A stretch of 64,000 nt of DNA from Mycolicibacterium duvalii (GCF_010726645.1 NZ_AP022563.1:4960001-5024000); one strand, 5' to 3'. Shown: positions 26,666-36,352, counted from the first letter of the stretch. Notes: a model not told the origin generated them from the letters alone. Translations and numbers: made by a program.

Positions 26666-27164
26666 CAGAGCCATGCTGGATGAGACGCTGGCCTTAAGCC
26701 GAGTCTCGAACTGGAAGACGGAGTACGTGGCTAAACCTCGCTTTCCTCGCGTGACTCGTCTGCTGGCTGATTTGTCGAGGTAGTCGCGGAGGGTGCGATT
26801 TGCGTGCGTTGCGTGGCAAATAAGGAGGTCTTGAGTCCTCCTATAACCGGTTGTCGGTGCCACATTACTGCTCTACGTCCGTCGAGACTGAAGTGGCTGA
26901 GGGCTACGCGAAAGGTGCAAATCCAACACCGCTTCGTACTAGACAGATGCCGCGCGAAAGCCAAAGCGGAGCAAGGGAAAAGCGACCGTCCGGGCGTGTC
27001 GACCGCTTTTCGTCCGTCGATAACCGGCCGCCGTACTGGCGTAGGGGTCATATTCGGGCGGGGCGAATTCCACGCTGACGGGTTTGGTTGGCAGCCGGTC
27101 GCCACCTTTTTGATTCGTATGCCTGTTGACTTCCCCGCGTATGGGCGACGGCGCGAAGCGGTGT
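26666..27164. other. Gap of about 500 bp between HigA-ImmA and MmpL
   Basis: The two genes converge here. The only structure seen is a GC-moderate hairpin, AGGAGG (26823-26828) pairing with CCTCCT (26837-26842), without a clear T-run. No convincing protein-coding stretch or RNA family was recognised. Reverse-strand reading frames in this area look like noise. Confidence 0.5.
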
Positions 27165-30100
27165 TCAGGTTGTGCTGGTGTTTGGTTTGGTGGGCCACCA
27201 GCTGGCTTCGCGTAGGAGTGTGGCGATGGCGGGCACGGTGAGGGTGCGTACGAGGAAGGTGTCGAGCAGTAGTCCGAATCCGATGATGAGGCCGGCTTGG
27301 ATCATGATGGCTACCGAGCCGACCATGAGGCCGAACATGCTGACGGCGAAGATGAGGCCGGCGGACGTGATGACGGCGCCGGTGTTGGCGACGGTGCGCA
27401 GCACGCCGACGCGGATGTTGCTTCCGGATTCTTCGCGTAGTCGGGAGACGAGCAGCATGTTGTAGTCGGCTCCGACGGCGACGAGGATGATGAATGCCAA
27501 CAGAGGCACGGGCCAGGCGATTTCGTGGCCGAGGATCCATTGGAATACCAGGACGCCGAATCCGATCGAGGCGAGGTAGTTGAGCAGGACGGTGCCGAGA
27601 AGATAGATCGGTGCCAGTAGTGCGCGTAGCAGCAGCACCAGGATGATGCCGACAATGATGGTGGTGGCGAGGGCCAGTTGGGCGAAGTCTGCCCACAGGA
27701 GCCGTTGGATGTCGGAATTGACGGCTGGGAAGCCGGCGACAGAGACGGTGGCGTCAGAAAGCGAGGTGTTGGGCCGTGCGGTGTTGGCGGTGTTGGTGAT
27801 GCGGTTGGCGAGGTCCATGGCTTCGACGCTGTAGGGGTCGTGGCTGGTTTCGATCATGAACCGTGCTGTTTTGCCGTCGGGTGAGAGGAATTGCTTGGCG
27901 ACGTCGGTGAATTGGCGGTTCTCGAAGGCGTTGGCGGGCAGGTAGAAACCGCTTGATGAGTCGGAGTCCTGTGCCGCGCGTGCGGAGTTTTGTAGCTGGG
28001 TGGCGATCTGGCTCATCCCGGAGAGCATGTCGATGTTGCTGTCGGCCAGGGTGCGCACACCGGTGGCCAACGCTTGGGCGCCGGAGGCGAGTTGGCCGAT
28101 CCCGTCTTGTAGGCGGCGCAGGTTGCCGGCCAGGTCAGCGGGGTTTCCGAGGGCCCCGAAGGCCTTGTCGAGTGAGGTGACGGCGTTCTGGACGTTGGTG
28201 AGTGTTCCGGCGACGGTGGCATTGCTGGCGGGGTCATAGCGGTCGCCGAGGTCGGCGATCTGGTTGAAGAATCCGCTGTTGCGCAGTGTGATCAGGATCT
28301 GTACTTGGTCGCGGATCTGGGCGCATTGGGGTGTGGTGGCACACCACGGCGAGGTGTTGAGGGCACCCACGAGCGGCTCCAAAGTGGTGATCGCGTGTTG
28401 TGCCTGGTCGGCCAGGGGGCGTAGTCCTGGGCCGGATTGGATGGCCTGATCGACCGCAGGGGCGGTCGCTGACAGTTGTTGCAGCAGTGGTCGGAACTGG
28501 TTGACCTGAGTGCCAGCGGATTGGGCTTGAGTGAGGATTCCCGCCAGGGGGGCTAGGGCGGTGCGCACGGTGGTGTCGAGTTGGGCCAGTCCGCCGGCGA
28601 GTTGATCGGCGCCGTCGGTGAGTTTCGTGAGGTCGTCTCGGCGGGCGTTGCCGTCGGCGACTGCGCCGGCCATCTTGTCTCCAATTTGACCGTTTTGCCA
28701 GGCCAGTTGCGCTTGATCGAGGCGTTCCCCGGTGGGGCGGGTGACACCGGAGACTTTGGTGACACCGGGAACCTGGGAGACGCGGGACGCCATTTCGTCG
28801 AGGTCGGCCAGTCCCTTGCCGGTGCGCATGTCGGTGGGGCTCTCGACGACGAGGAATTCGGTGATGACGACGTCTTTTCGGAAGTGGCGGTCCAGCAGCT
28901 GATAGCCCTGGTTGCTGGCGGTGGTGGCAGGTTGGCCTTTGCGGTCGTCGTAGCTGATTTTGATGGTCACGGCTACCGCGGACAGTGCGAGCAGGATGAC
29001 GAGGCTGACGATCAGCAGCGGCACCGGGCGGCGCACCACCGCCACGGCGACACTGTTCCAGTAGCGACGGGTGCGATCGGATTTGGGTTCACCGATGCCA
29101 CGTTTAGCTGCCAGCGCCAGCACTGGTGGCAGCAGGGTGACTGTGGCCAGGAAACCGAAGAGAACGGCGATGGCGCACGCCGGGCCCAGGGCGGCGAACA
29201 CACTCAAGCGGGCGAACACCATCGCCAGGAAGGCGAGTGCGACAGTGGCTGCTGAGGCCAGGATTACGCGGCCGATGCTGGCGGTGGCGTGGATGATGGC
29301 CTGATCCGCCGGCACCTGTGCGCGGCGCTGCTCGTGGTAGCGGCTGATCAGGAACACGGTGTAGTCGGTGCCGGCGCCGAGCAGGATCGCGGTCATGAAC
29401 GCGACGGTGAATTGGGACACCGGCATACCCATCTCGCCGAGCGCGGACAGTACGCCGCGCCCGACGGCCAGGCTCAGTCCGATGACCAGCAGCGGCAGTA
29501 GTGCGGTGAACACCGACCGGTAGACGATCAGCAGGATCAGGGCGATCATGCCGGCGGTGGCGATCGAGATCAACAGCAGATCGTGCTCGGCGGAGGCGAT
29601 CATGTCACTGAACGTCGCCGGCGGTCCGGTGACGTGCGCGGTGGTGGTGGAGTCGCTGAACACCTCGGCGGTGATGTCACGCACCGCCTTGACTGACTCG
29701 GCGGCCGTGGGGTCACCCAGCGTGCCGGTCACTCCGACCGGCAGATACCACGATTTGCCGTCGGCGCTGACGGCTTGGGTTTTTGTGACCGGATCGGCCA
29801 GCAGATCCTGCACGAGCAACACGTGCTCACTGTCGGCGCGCAGCCGCTCCAGAAGGCGGTCGTAGCGCTGCTGGGCCGCAGGGGTCAGCCCGGCAGGATC
29901 TTCCATGGCCACAATCAGCACGGTTTTCGACCCTTGCTCGCCGAAGGCCGTGCTCATCCGCTCCACCGTCTGCAGGGACGGGGCGTCGCGCGGTATCAGA
30001 TCCACCGACTGCTGCCGCACCACCGTCTCCAGCTGCGGGAACAGCAGCGCCAGGATGATGGCGGCGCCGATCCACACCCCGATGGTTAATGCTTTGTGCC

Positions 30101-30233
30101 GCACTGTGAATCGGCCCAGCGCTGCCAGCCGGGCGCTGTACTCGCGGCTGTGTGCGGGATCGGCGGAAGGGCTGTCACGCCGGCGAGTTGGGGCTGCAGG
30201 TGCTGTCGAGGAGCCTGTCGTGCGGTCGGTCAC
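27165..30233 (-). CDS. MmpL-family RND transporter
   Basis: The 1022-residue protein has the MmpL architecture: an N-terminal helix (about residue 50), a large periplasmic domain, then helices around residues 220-390. Motifs include LLGAGTDYTVFLISRYHEQR near residue 290 and a second half with VGADYNMLLVSRLREE near residue 940. The GxDY motifs carry proton-relay residues of MmpL proteins. It would export a lipid or siderophore-like compound across the inner membrane. It sits with DUF6188, TetR and thioesterase genes, and a CGCTACA/TGTAGCG dyad lies upstream. The cargo makes this an accessory copy rather than a core mmpL gene. Start is GTG 30233. Confidence 0.9.
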   Translation of the reverse strand: MTDRTTGSSTAPAAPTRRRDSPSADPAHSREYSARLAALGRFTVRHKALTIGVWIGAAIILALLFPQLETVVRQQSVDLIPRDAPSLQTVERMSTAFGEQGSKTVLIVAMEDPAGLTPAAQQRYDRLLERLRADSEHVLLVQDLLADPVTKTQAVSADGKSWYLPVGVTGTLGDPTAAESVKAVRDITAEVFSDSTTTAHVTGPPATFSDMIASAEHDLLLISIATAGMIALILLIVYRSVFTALLPLLVIGLSLAVGRGVLSALGEMGMPVSQFTVAFMTAILLGAGTDYTVFLISRYHEQRRAQVPADQAIIHATASIGRVILASAATVALAFLAMVFARLSVFAALGPACAIAVLFGFLATVTLLPPVLALAAKRGIGEPKSDRTRRYWNSVAVAVVRRPVPLLIVSLVILLALSAVAVTIKISYDDRKGQPATTASNQGYQLLDRHFRKDVVITEFLVVESPTDMRTGKGLADLDEMASRVSQVPGVTKVSGVTRPTGERLDQAQLAWQNGQIGDKMAGAVADGNARRDDLTKLTDGADQLAGGLAQLDTTVRTALAPLAGILTQAQSAGTQVNQFRPLLQQLSATAPAVDQAIQSGPGLRPLADQAQHAITTLEPLVGALNTSPWCATTPQCAQIRDQVQILITLRNSGFFNQIADLGDRYDPASNATVAGTLTNVQNAVTSLDKAFGALGNPADLAGNLRRLQDGIGQLASGAQALATGVRTLADSNIDMLSGMSQIATQLQNSARAAQDSDSSSGFYLPANAFENRQFTDVAKQFLSPDGKTARFMIETSHDPYSVEAMDLANRITNTANTARPNTSLSDATVSVAGFPAVNSDIQRLLWADFAQLALATTIIVGIILVLLLRALLAPIYLLGTVLLNYLASIGFGVLVFQWILGHEIAWPVPLLAFIILVAVGADYNMLLVSRLREESGSNIRVGVLRTVANTGAVITSAGLIFAVSMFGLMVGSVAIMIQAGLIIGFGLLLDTFLVRTLTVPAIATLLREASWWPTKPNTSTT

Positions 30234-30271
30234 CGAACCTCCCCTGGTCGACGATACTATCAGTAGCGCTA

Positions 30272-30288
30272 CGCTACAGCATGTAGCG
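30272..30288. promoter_or_regulatory. CGCTACA-N3-TGTAGCG dyad, candidate TetR operator for mmpL
   Basis: Arms 30272-30278 and 30282-30288 are perfect 7-bp complements around three bases. A further GTAGCGCTAC palindrome (30263-30272) lies next to it. This is 39 bases upstream of the MmpL GTG on the minus strand, a position suited to repression by one of the nearby TetR proteins. Confidence 0.6.
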
Positions 30289-30326
30289 AAGTGGTTCGCA
30301 GTTGGTCGGCGCCAGCTGGAGCGGGC

Positions 30327-30755
30327 CTATCGTCGGTTCACGATGTTGGCGTCGTCGTCGTCGGGGATGTCGTGCCGGACCACACGGACTCGCCCCTGAG
30401 GTAGGCAAGCCATGTATCCATGTCGCTTTCCGTACAGCTCCCATGCGGTGACCTGCTCGTCGGGATCGACGTCGATGCGGTGCCCGCGGGAGAAGGCCAG
30501 ATGCAGACCTCCGTCGTCACCAGACCAGGCCTGGGTGCACACAGCGCCGGCCAGATTGAGCAGCGGGCGCTCATGCACCGAGATCCGCAAGGGGTTGATG
30601 AGTACCGCCTCGGTGGGAAAGCGGCCGGCCGCAGGCAGGGTGAGCAGCAAGGGGCGCGAGATCACGACCTCGTTGTAGTCGTCAAGGTCCAACACCAAGC
30701 CGTCGCGCACAGAGACACGTTGCACGACACAGTCTTCAATCCATTGGGTGTACAT
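30327..30755 (-). CDS. DUF6188-family protein
   Basis: The 142-residue protein starts MYTQWIEDCVVQRVSVRDGL and contains ISRPLLLTLPAAG, PLLNLAGAVCTQAWSGDDGG, HLAFSRGHRIDVDPDEQVT and AWELYGKRHGYMACLPQGR. The order of short beta strands and the closing WELYG...CLPxG match the DUF6188 group, common in actinobacteria and without known function. It lies between the TetR genes and MmpL, on the same strand as MmpL and 94 bases upstream of it. Family assignment is from motif memory. Confidence 0.6.
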   Translation of the reverse strand: MYTQWIEDCVVQRVSVRDGLVLDLDDYNEVVISRPLLLTLPAAGRFPTEAVLINPLRISVHERPLLNLAGAVCTQAWSGDDGGLHLAFSRGHRIDVDPDEQVTAWELYGKRHGYMACLPQGRVRVVRHDIPDDDDANIVNRR

Positions 30756-30803
30756 GGCCTTCTCCTTCGACGCATCGTTGAGCCGTACCTGAAGAGTACG
30801 ACA

Positions 30804-30820
30804 GGTATCGCTGCGATACC
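30804..30820. promoter_or_regulatory. GGTATCG-N3-CGATACC dyad, candidate TetR operator
   Basis: Perfect 7-bp arms (30804-30810 and 30814-30820) around CTG lie between the DUF6188 start at 30755 and the end of the TetR gene at 30831. A related stretch CGCTGCGATAC recurs at about 32036-32046 in the divergent promoter of the thioesterase/TetR genes. Two sites of one regulator are likely. Confidence 0.6.
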
Positions 30821-30830
30821 AGAAGTAGCG

Positions 30831-31502
30831 TTACGGTGCGGTTGTGCTCGGGGCCGCCCTGTCGATGACTCTGCGGGTGGCCCGGTCGATGCGATCGCGG
30901 GTATCGGCTGCCGACACGCGCCCACTGATGAAGGCAACGAGGTTGGCCAGCCAGATGTCGGAGATAACGCCGGCGACACACAGATCTGCCGGTGTCGGCT
31001 CGCCACCCCCGAGGGTGCGGGCCAGCAGGATTTCAATCGTTGCGGCGGCGCGGTCGAGCTCCGCAGCGGCGCGGGTGTCTGCGACGGCGAAGGCCCGGGT
31101 CATGGCGTCGGTCAGCAGCGGGTCGCGCTGCCACCGGTCGTGTAGGTGGGCGGTCAGTCGATCCAATCGCTGTTGCGGTGTGCCGGCACCGCTTGACCAG
31201 TCGCCGGAGACGTCGAGGCGCTGAAATTCTCGGGTCAGCGCTGCCACCAGCAGGTGGGTTTTGGCGGGGTAATAGCGGTATAGAGTGCCCACGGCGATAC
31301 CGACTCGCTCGGCGACTGTCCGCATGTGGACCGCGTCGTAACCGCCCGTGGCAGCAACAGCCAGCGCGGCATCCATGATCGCTTCGCGGCGACGCGCTGA
31401 GGCACGCGAACGCGGCACCTCAGCTGCGTGGACCTGGTCGGCAGCTGAACTGCCCTGATTCTGTGCGGGATTGCTGCTCACGCGAGTGCTGGCGACACTC
31501 AT
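30831..31502 (-). CDS. TetR-family regulator
   Basis: The 223-residue protein has an N-terminal helix-turn-helix (ARRREAIMDAALAVAATGGY, then VHMRTVAERVGIAVGTLYRYYPAK, residues about 34-80), a typical TetR pattern. The C-terminal ligand domain follows. It overlaps the thioesterase stop by four bases (ATGA), so the pair is transcribed together from 32 kb. It probably controls the MmpL cassette through the nearby dyads. The inducer is unknown. Confidence 0.85.
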   Translation of the reverse strand: MSVASTRVSSNPAQNQGSSAADQVHAAEVPRSRASARRREAIMDAALAVAATGGYDAVHMRTVAERVGIAVGTLYRYYPAKTHLLVAALTREFQRLDVSGDWSSGAGTPQQRLDRLTAHLHDRWQRDPLLTDAMTRAFAVADTRAAAELDRAAATIEILLARTLGGGEPTPADLCVAGVISDIWLANLVAFISGRVSAADTRDRIDRATRRVIDRAAPSTTAP

Positions 31503-32008
31503 GGCGTTTGGCCGTTGACGCCGCTGCGGCGCGAGAGCTGCTCGAAGATCTCACCGAAACCGCTGACGTCGCCGTGAGCGGCGAAATGCGCGGTGTCGAC
31601 CACAACGAACACTGCGCTCGCAGTGAACCGGGTGACCCCCTCACAGGTCCCGGTCGCCGCAATATGCAGCGCCCGCCCCTCACGGGCGCTGATGTGCGCG
31701 GTGATCCGGTGGGGCTGGTGCAACGGCACTGGCTGCAAATACTCCACCGTCAGCGTGCGCGTCACCGCCGGCGTACCGGCGATCCACAACGTGAAGCCCA
31801 GCACGTCATCGCAGGCGGCGGCCACCGCCCCACCATGCGCCAAGCCTGGGGCTCCAATGTGACGCTCGTCGAACGTGACATCGGCATACACCGAATCCGC
31901 ACTGCGGTGGACCTCCAAATGCAGGCCGTGCGGGTTGGCCGGGCCGCACCCCATGCACGTCGGGGTGTGCGAAGGTAGCCGTTCGGACGGTACTGCAGTT
32001 TCTGGCAC
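31499..32008 (-). CDS. PaaI-like hot-dog thioesterase
   Basis: From GTG 32008 the protein has 169 residues. Features: PTCMGCGPANPHGLHLEVH, FDERHIGAPGLAHGGAVAAA (the HGG segment of hot-dog thioesterases), LTVEYLQPVPLHQPHRITAH. It would hydrolyse an acyl-CoA-like thioester in the cytoplasm. GGGAG sits seven bases before the GTG; ATG 32059 is an alternative but lies inside the operator-like stretch. Linkage to TetR and MmpL suggests lipid-related cargo. Confidence 0.78.
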   Translation of the reverse strand: MPETAVPSERLPSHTPTCMGCGPANPHGLHLEVHRSADSVYADVTFDERHIGAPGLAHGGAVAAACDDVLGFTLWIAGTPAVTRTLTVEYLQPVPLHQPHRITAHISAREGRALHIAATGTCEGVTRFTASAVFVVVDTAHFAAHGDVSGFGEIFEQLSRRSGVNGQTP

Positions 32009-32112
32009 GAGGACACTCCCGGTACATCTAGTTTCGCTGCGATACTCTTGGTACCACAACTGCTAGACTGTCGTGCGCGACATCGCCTGAAATCGACCGC
32101 CGAGGTGACCCC

Positions 32113-32826
32113 GTGAGCGACAGCAGTCAGCCATCCCTGCACGATGACGAGGACATCGACCCGCGGCGGATACGGTCACGCAACCGGTTATTGGACGCTG
32201 CCGCAACACTTCTGAGCACCGGAGGCGTCGAGGCCGTCACCATCGATGCCGTCACCAAAGCATCCAAGGTTGCCCGCACCACCCTCTATCGGCATTTTCA
32301 GAGCTCGTCGCATCTGCTTGCCGCCACGTTCGAGCGGCTACTGCCGCAGGTGACCACACCGGCACCCACCAGCGGTTCCCTGCGCGATCAACTGATTGAG
32401 CTGCTCAGCCGCCAAGCCGCCCTGTTCAACGACGCCCCGCTGCACGTCACCACCCTGGCATGGCTCTCACTCGGGCCGACCGGCGCCAAAGACGAGACCG
32501 ACGATCGCCACGCATCCGGGGCTCTGCGGGCCCGAGTCGTCGATCAGTACCGACAACCGTTCGACGCGCTACTCAACGGCGATAAAGCTCGAGCCGAACT
32601 CGACGACTTCGACCTTGAATTGGCGCTGTGCCAACTCGTCGGCCCGCTGGCCTTCGCACGCATGACCGGGATTCGCACCGTAACCCACAAGGACTGCGCG
32701 AACATCGTCGACGATTTCCTCGCCGCCCACTGTAAGACCAGGGATTACGGTGGCGACCAGGCGAAGCCCAGAACCACGCGGCGGTCAGACGGGCCGCGCC
32801 GTCCGTCTAGGCAGATAGTCACCTGA
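32113..32826 (+). CDS. TetR-family regulator (second copy in the MmpL cassette)
   Basis: The 237-residue protein opens with a disordered leader, then the helix-turn-helix IRSRNRLLDAAATLLSTGGV, TIDAVTKASKVARTTLYRHF, LLAATFERLL (residues about 18-70). Its C-terminal part ends with a basic stretch. It is divergent from the thioesterase gene, with about 105 bases between starts, where a CGCTGCGATAC motif lies. It therefore may autoregulate and control the thioesterase/TetR transcript. The inducer cannot be predicted. Confidence 0.82.
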   Translation: MSDSSQPSLHDDEDIDPRRIRSRNRLLDAAATLLSTGGVEAVTIDAVTKASKVARTTLYRHFQSSSHLLAATFERLLPQVTTPAPTSGSLRDQLIELLSRQAALFNDAPLHVTTLAWLSLGPTGAKDETDDRHASGALRARVVDQYRQPFDALLNGDKARAELDDFDLELALCQLVGPLAFARMTGIRTVTHKDCANIVDDFLAAHCKTRDYGGDQAKPRTTRRSDGPRRPSRQIVT

Positions 32827-33565
32827 TACCGGCACGTGGCGGCTCTGTCGGCAACCACAGCATCCCTCAAATGCTCAAGGTGGAGCCGTTTAACCCAACT
32901 CCGATCGCAGGCAAGAGCCGGATGCGAAGTACGTTCGACCGCGGAAAGATTTGATCCCTGAGTAGTAGCCAGGACATCAACCATATCGGCGGAGGATCCG
33001 CCCGTAGACAGCTCGGGACGTCCCCGCCGTAAGCCGTCTTGACCGAGAAATAGGGCGCCGGGTTCACCAGCGCCGGTGCGCCGACTTCGTGTGGCAGGTT
33101 GCGCCATTGACGTGCCCGCAGAGGGATTCCGACTGCCCGACGACTCTCGATGCGCATGGTGCGCCATGGTGTACGAATCTCGGTGCTGAACCACGGCCTC
33201 TATCCACATCGGGTCCGAGCGGTACATGAATTCGCGCCAGACACCTGGGCCGCGTGAACCGGAGAACGAATTTCGTCCGTCGAAAATCAGCGGATCACCG
33301 CCCAGAATGCAAGAGGTGTGTGGGCGCGAGGTGGCGGCCAATGTGGTCTGTTGGGAGGACGGAAGTGGACGCGACTGATTGCGTGAGCGAGTAGACCCGT
33401 CGCGGTATCTGGCGGTTCGAGGTTCGGTACTTGAGGACGGCCCGTTCGGGCATGCGGAAATTGGTACATGTCGAATGTGGCTGAGGTGGTGGCCCGGAGG
33501 TTCGCCGTGAACCTAGTGTTCGGCCATGGCGAAGAAGTCGAAGAAAGCGAAAAGGGCGACAGCGC
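32827..33565. other. About 740 bp without a convincing gene
   Basis: Several short reading frames are open on both strands but none resembles a known family or has a good start with ribosome-binding site. A short open frame from ATG 33526 (KKSKKAKRATALEAAGEEF) begins close to the next gene but ends quickly. I see no RNA family or repeat here; it may be a remnant of earlier cargo. Confidence 0.45.
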
Positions 33566-34111
33566 TTGAGGCGGCAGGGGAAGAGTTCCCGGGCGAAGCT
33601 ACGGTGTGGTGTTGCACGGTCGAAATCCGGTGATACCGCAGTCGCGAAGGCTGACGTGGGCGTTGATCCGACTTCCGACGGTGTTGAGAGGACTGCATGC
33701 GGGGCGAGTGGGAATGGTGCTTACGATCCGACTCGGTGTGTCCGCTGCGATGCGGTGATGCTTGATGAGGAAGCTTCGCCCCGGCGTGGCCGCCGCCGGC
33801 TGTATTGCTCGGATACCTGTCGTCGGGACGCATCGGCGGCCCGCATGGCGGCGGAGCGCTTCGGGGAGCCTATTCGCGTGATCGAAGTCCCGAAAGCCGC
33901 TGCACCGCAGAAGCAACCTGAAGGAACGCCCGACCCGCACCGACCCGACGCACCGATGGATGCCGCCAGCGACGTCTTGGAAGACGGTGAGGCGCTACGG
34001 AGGGTGCTCGCTCGGGTAGCAGAGCAAGCCCGACTCAAGAAGCTGGATCGTGTCACCTTGATGGCCGCCCGTGACCTGTCCAATGCTGTTCATCCGCACC
34101 GCGATTGGTGA
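33566..34111 (+). CDS. Hypothetical protein with a CxxC/CxxxC zinc-finger-like motif
   Basis: The 181-residue frame has a central Cys cluster CVRCDAVMLDEEASPRRGRR followed by LYCSDTCRRDASAARMAAER, a small treble-clef-like finger. It ends with a helical acidic region and a basic tail. The start is uncertain: TTG 33566 or GTG 33656. Similar proteins occur in mycobacterial integrated elements by memory. A role in DNA processing or regulation of the element is possible but not shown. It converges with the next gene with four bases between stops. Confidence 0.55.
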   Translation: MRRQGKSSRAKLRCGVARSKSGDTAVAKADVGVDPTSDGVERTACGASGNGAYDPTRCVRCDAVMLDEEASPRRGRRRLYCSDTCRRDASAARMAAERFGEPIRVIEVPKAAAPQKQPEGTPDPHRPDAPMDAASDVLEDGEALRRVLARVAEQARLKKLDRVTLMAARDLSNAVHPHRDW

Positions 34112-34115
34112 GAAG

Positions 34116-34586
34116 TCACGTCATTCGGCGAAGCCTGCGGGTTGTGTTTCTATGCGATCGTCGTGCGGCGGGGCTGCATCCGGTCATGCTGGCTGCGCTA
34201 CGGATTGCAGTGTGGATCGTCAGCCGGGAGAGTTCACCTTTCATATGTTCGATGCTGGCCAGTAACTCGTAGACCATGGTCTTGCGTGCGGCGGAGATCA
34301 TCTCTGATGCATCTTCACTCTGCGGTAGGTGGCCGTTCTGTCGGCTGAAGTCGTCGATCACGGTGTCGATGGTGTCGTCGAATTGGGTGGCCAGCTGTTG
34401 TGCGTCGGTGTCGGCGTGTTCCTTGATGAACTCCTCGCGTTCGTCGGGGGGCCAGGAGGGTGGGAACGGCAGATGTGTTCGGTAGAGGCCTTGGATCGCG
34501 GCATCGAGTTGGCCGCACAAGGTGCTCTCGGGCCAGTCGCTGATCGCGGCGGTGGCCAGTTTCTCCAGATCTTCGTCAAGACTCAT
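34116..34586 (-). CDS. Hypothetical protein of the element's replication region
   Basis: From ATG 34586 the 156-residue protein begins SLDEDLEKLATAAISDWPES and is mostly helical and acidic, with FPPSWPPDEREEFIKEHADT and EDASEMISAARKTMVYELLA. The C-terminal 20 residues are basic and Arg-rich. I do not recognise the family. The longer frame from 34787 overlaps the ATPase gene, so the internal ATG is preferred. Adjacent to the ATPase and the excisionase-like gene, it may help in maintenance of the element. Confidence 0.6.
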   Translation of the reverse strand: MSLDEDLEKLATAAISDWPESTLCGQLDAAIQGLYRTHLPFPPSWPPDEREEFIKEHADTDAQQLATQFDDTIDTVIDDFSRQNGHLPQSEDASEMISAARKTMVYELLASIEHMKGELSRLTIHTAIRSAASMTGCSPAARRSHRNTTRRLRRMT

Positions 34587-34656
34587 CGTGGCTGCTCCCT
34601 TACGGCTTGTCCTGATAATGCCCGTAGGCACTGACAACTCGTCGAATGTGGGATTG

Positions 34657-36219
34657 CTACGCGGAGAGGTCGTCGTGGCGTTCGTCGTCAGGGCGAGCCG
34701 CGTGGTTCTCAGCGACAGTGATCGAGGAAGGGGTGGGCCGTCGCAGCGAGGGGTGCGAGGATTGCGAGGCTCGGAGGACCGCGACATCTTCGGACGGCGG
34801 ATAGATCGTCCAGAGCAGAACGTTGCGATGGTTGCGGGCCCCGTCGTCTTCGATCACCCATCCCAGTTTCCGCAGCGCCGGTGCGTGTCTGCGGAGCAGA
34901 CTTGTCACCTCGCGGCCGTTGCGGGGCCATTCCTTCGGGCGTCGCCAATGGTCGCCAGCAGGGGTTACGGCGGTGTGTAGGTCAGCGCCGGACTGGCTGC
35001 GTAACGGTTCTCGGACGTGCTGGCGCAGCTGATCGATGAACGGGTTGCCTGCCAGGCTGTCCTCCGAGAGTTGGTCCGCGCGTGAGGTGTAGCGCCGTAA
35101 GCCATCAGTCGACAAGACCTGGTCGACCGCCGCCAGCACGCGACCGAAGTCCGCCATCCGTGGCGCATCATCTATCACCAGCGTTTCCAGACGGTGATGA
35201 ACAGTCGCGGCCAGTTCGAGTAGCCCACTCAAAATGCCAGGTAGAGCCGCGTGCCACAGTTGTCGCATCGTGGCCTCCGGCTGTCGCATGTGACGCTCTA
35301 TGCGTCGCAAGTCGATCATCGCCATGCGTTCGGCGAGGTCGGGTCGCACCGCTCCGACGTCGATGCCATTGATGATGACGCAGCGCCGAAACTTGACCAC
35401 GGCCAAGTCAGCATCGGTGTAGAGCGCGCGTTTGACGTTGCCGTCGCCGGTGGCGGCGCGGCACAGCGAGTCCGACAACCAAGGCGGGATCGCTGACAGG
35501 TTGTCGAGGGCGACAACCCACGAGCCGGCGGCGGCGGTCACCCAGGATTCGGCGTCGCGAGGCGGCTGGCGCAGCGCAACGGGGGCGGGGTCGATGAGGT
35601 CGACCAGCATGCGCGTTGTCGTGGTCTTGGCGCTGCCTTGCTCGGCGAAGAGCGCCAGGACCGGATGCGGCACATCGCACTGAATCAATGCGGCGATGAG
35701 CGCTGCGAGCAACACGGGACGGTCTTCAAAGGCGATGTTGATGAAATCCCACAACCCGTTCACATCGCCGGATGGGGGCGGTAGCGGCATCGCCGCTGTC
35801 AGCTTGGTGCGCAAGAACCGTACCGGGGCAGTGTCGATGATCGACCAGGCGCCGCGGTGGATGCGAATGACTTTCCCGTCGGTTCGTCCGGTGTCGATGT
35901 AGCTGATTCCTCGGTGCTCAGCGATGCGGAGATGCAGCTTCTCAGGTCTCTGGTTGGCGGCCAGGCCTTCGAGGACCAGGGTGGCGTCGGTGAGGGCCTG
36001 GCCGCCGGCCACGGTGCCGGTCTCCGCGAAATAGCGGGAGGCGAGTTGGGCGCGTAGGCCGGCCTTGCCCGCGCGCAGCAGAATCGCCAGATGAGGCCGG
36101 GTTCGGTCAGCGCCGAAAGGCTCTCCGTCTTCGGAGACGCCGAGGAGGTACCGCTCTTGCGCCATGCAGACCAGGCGCGCGGCGACGGACTTCTTGTCGC
36201 TTTCGTTGTTGGCACTCAT
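34657..36219 (-). CDS. Element-encoded ATPase (likely replication or maintenance)
   Basis: The 520-residue protein has a Walker A-like LALFAEQGSAKTTTTRMLVD near residue 193, a Walker B-like segment WVVALDNLSAIPPW, then FRRCVIINGIDVGAVRPDLA. The C-terminal half has a winged-helix-like region (PRNGREVTSLLRRHAPALRK). This resembles ATPase proteins commonly found in actinobacterial integrated elements and phage-like islands. AGGAAA precedes the ATG by six bases. Exact family and activity are not assigned. It is transcribed away from the integrase. Confidence 0.65.
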   Translation of the reverse strand: MSANNESDKKSVAARLVCMAQERYLLGVSEDGEPFGADRTRPHLAILLRAGKAGLRAQLASRYFAETGTVAGGQALTDATLVLEGLAANQRPEKLHLRIAEHRGISYIDTGRTDGKVIRIHRGAWSIIDTAPVRFLRTKLTAAMPLPPPSGDVNGLWDFINIAFEDRPVLLAALIAALIQCDVPHPVLALFAEQGSAKTTTTRMLVDLIDPAPVALRQPPRDAESWVTAAAGSWVVALDNLSAIPPWLSDSLCRAATGDGNVKRALYTDADLAVVKFRRCVIINGIDVGAVRPDLAERMAMIDLRRIERHMRQPEATMRQLWHAALPGILSGLLELAATVHHRLETLVIDDAPRMADFGRVLAAVDQVLSTDGLRRYTSRADQLSEDSLAGNPFIDQLRQHVREPLRSQSGADLHTAVTPAGDHWRRPKEWPRNGREVTSLLRRHAPALRKLGWVIEDDGARNHRNVLLWTIYPPSEDVAVLRASQSSHPSLRRPTPSSITVAENHAARPDDERHDDLSA

Positions 36220-36352
36220 AGGGTTTCCTGCCTGCGGTGCTTCTGCGGGCGGGCATGACGGGCTATTCTCATGAGGAACTTCCGGTTGAGCGATCGGGTG
36301 GTTCGAACGAAAGACCTCGGCTAGCCCCCGGGGTCTTTCTCATATGCGGGCC

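Noticed and set aside
26731-27696. Long reverse-strand frame rich in Arg, Pro and His
   Set aside because: It is a shadow of the MmpL gene and the adjacent gap: low-complexity Arg/Pro/His composition, no family motif and no ribosome-binding site.
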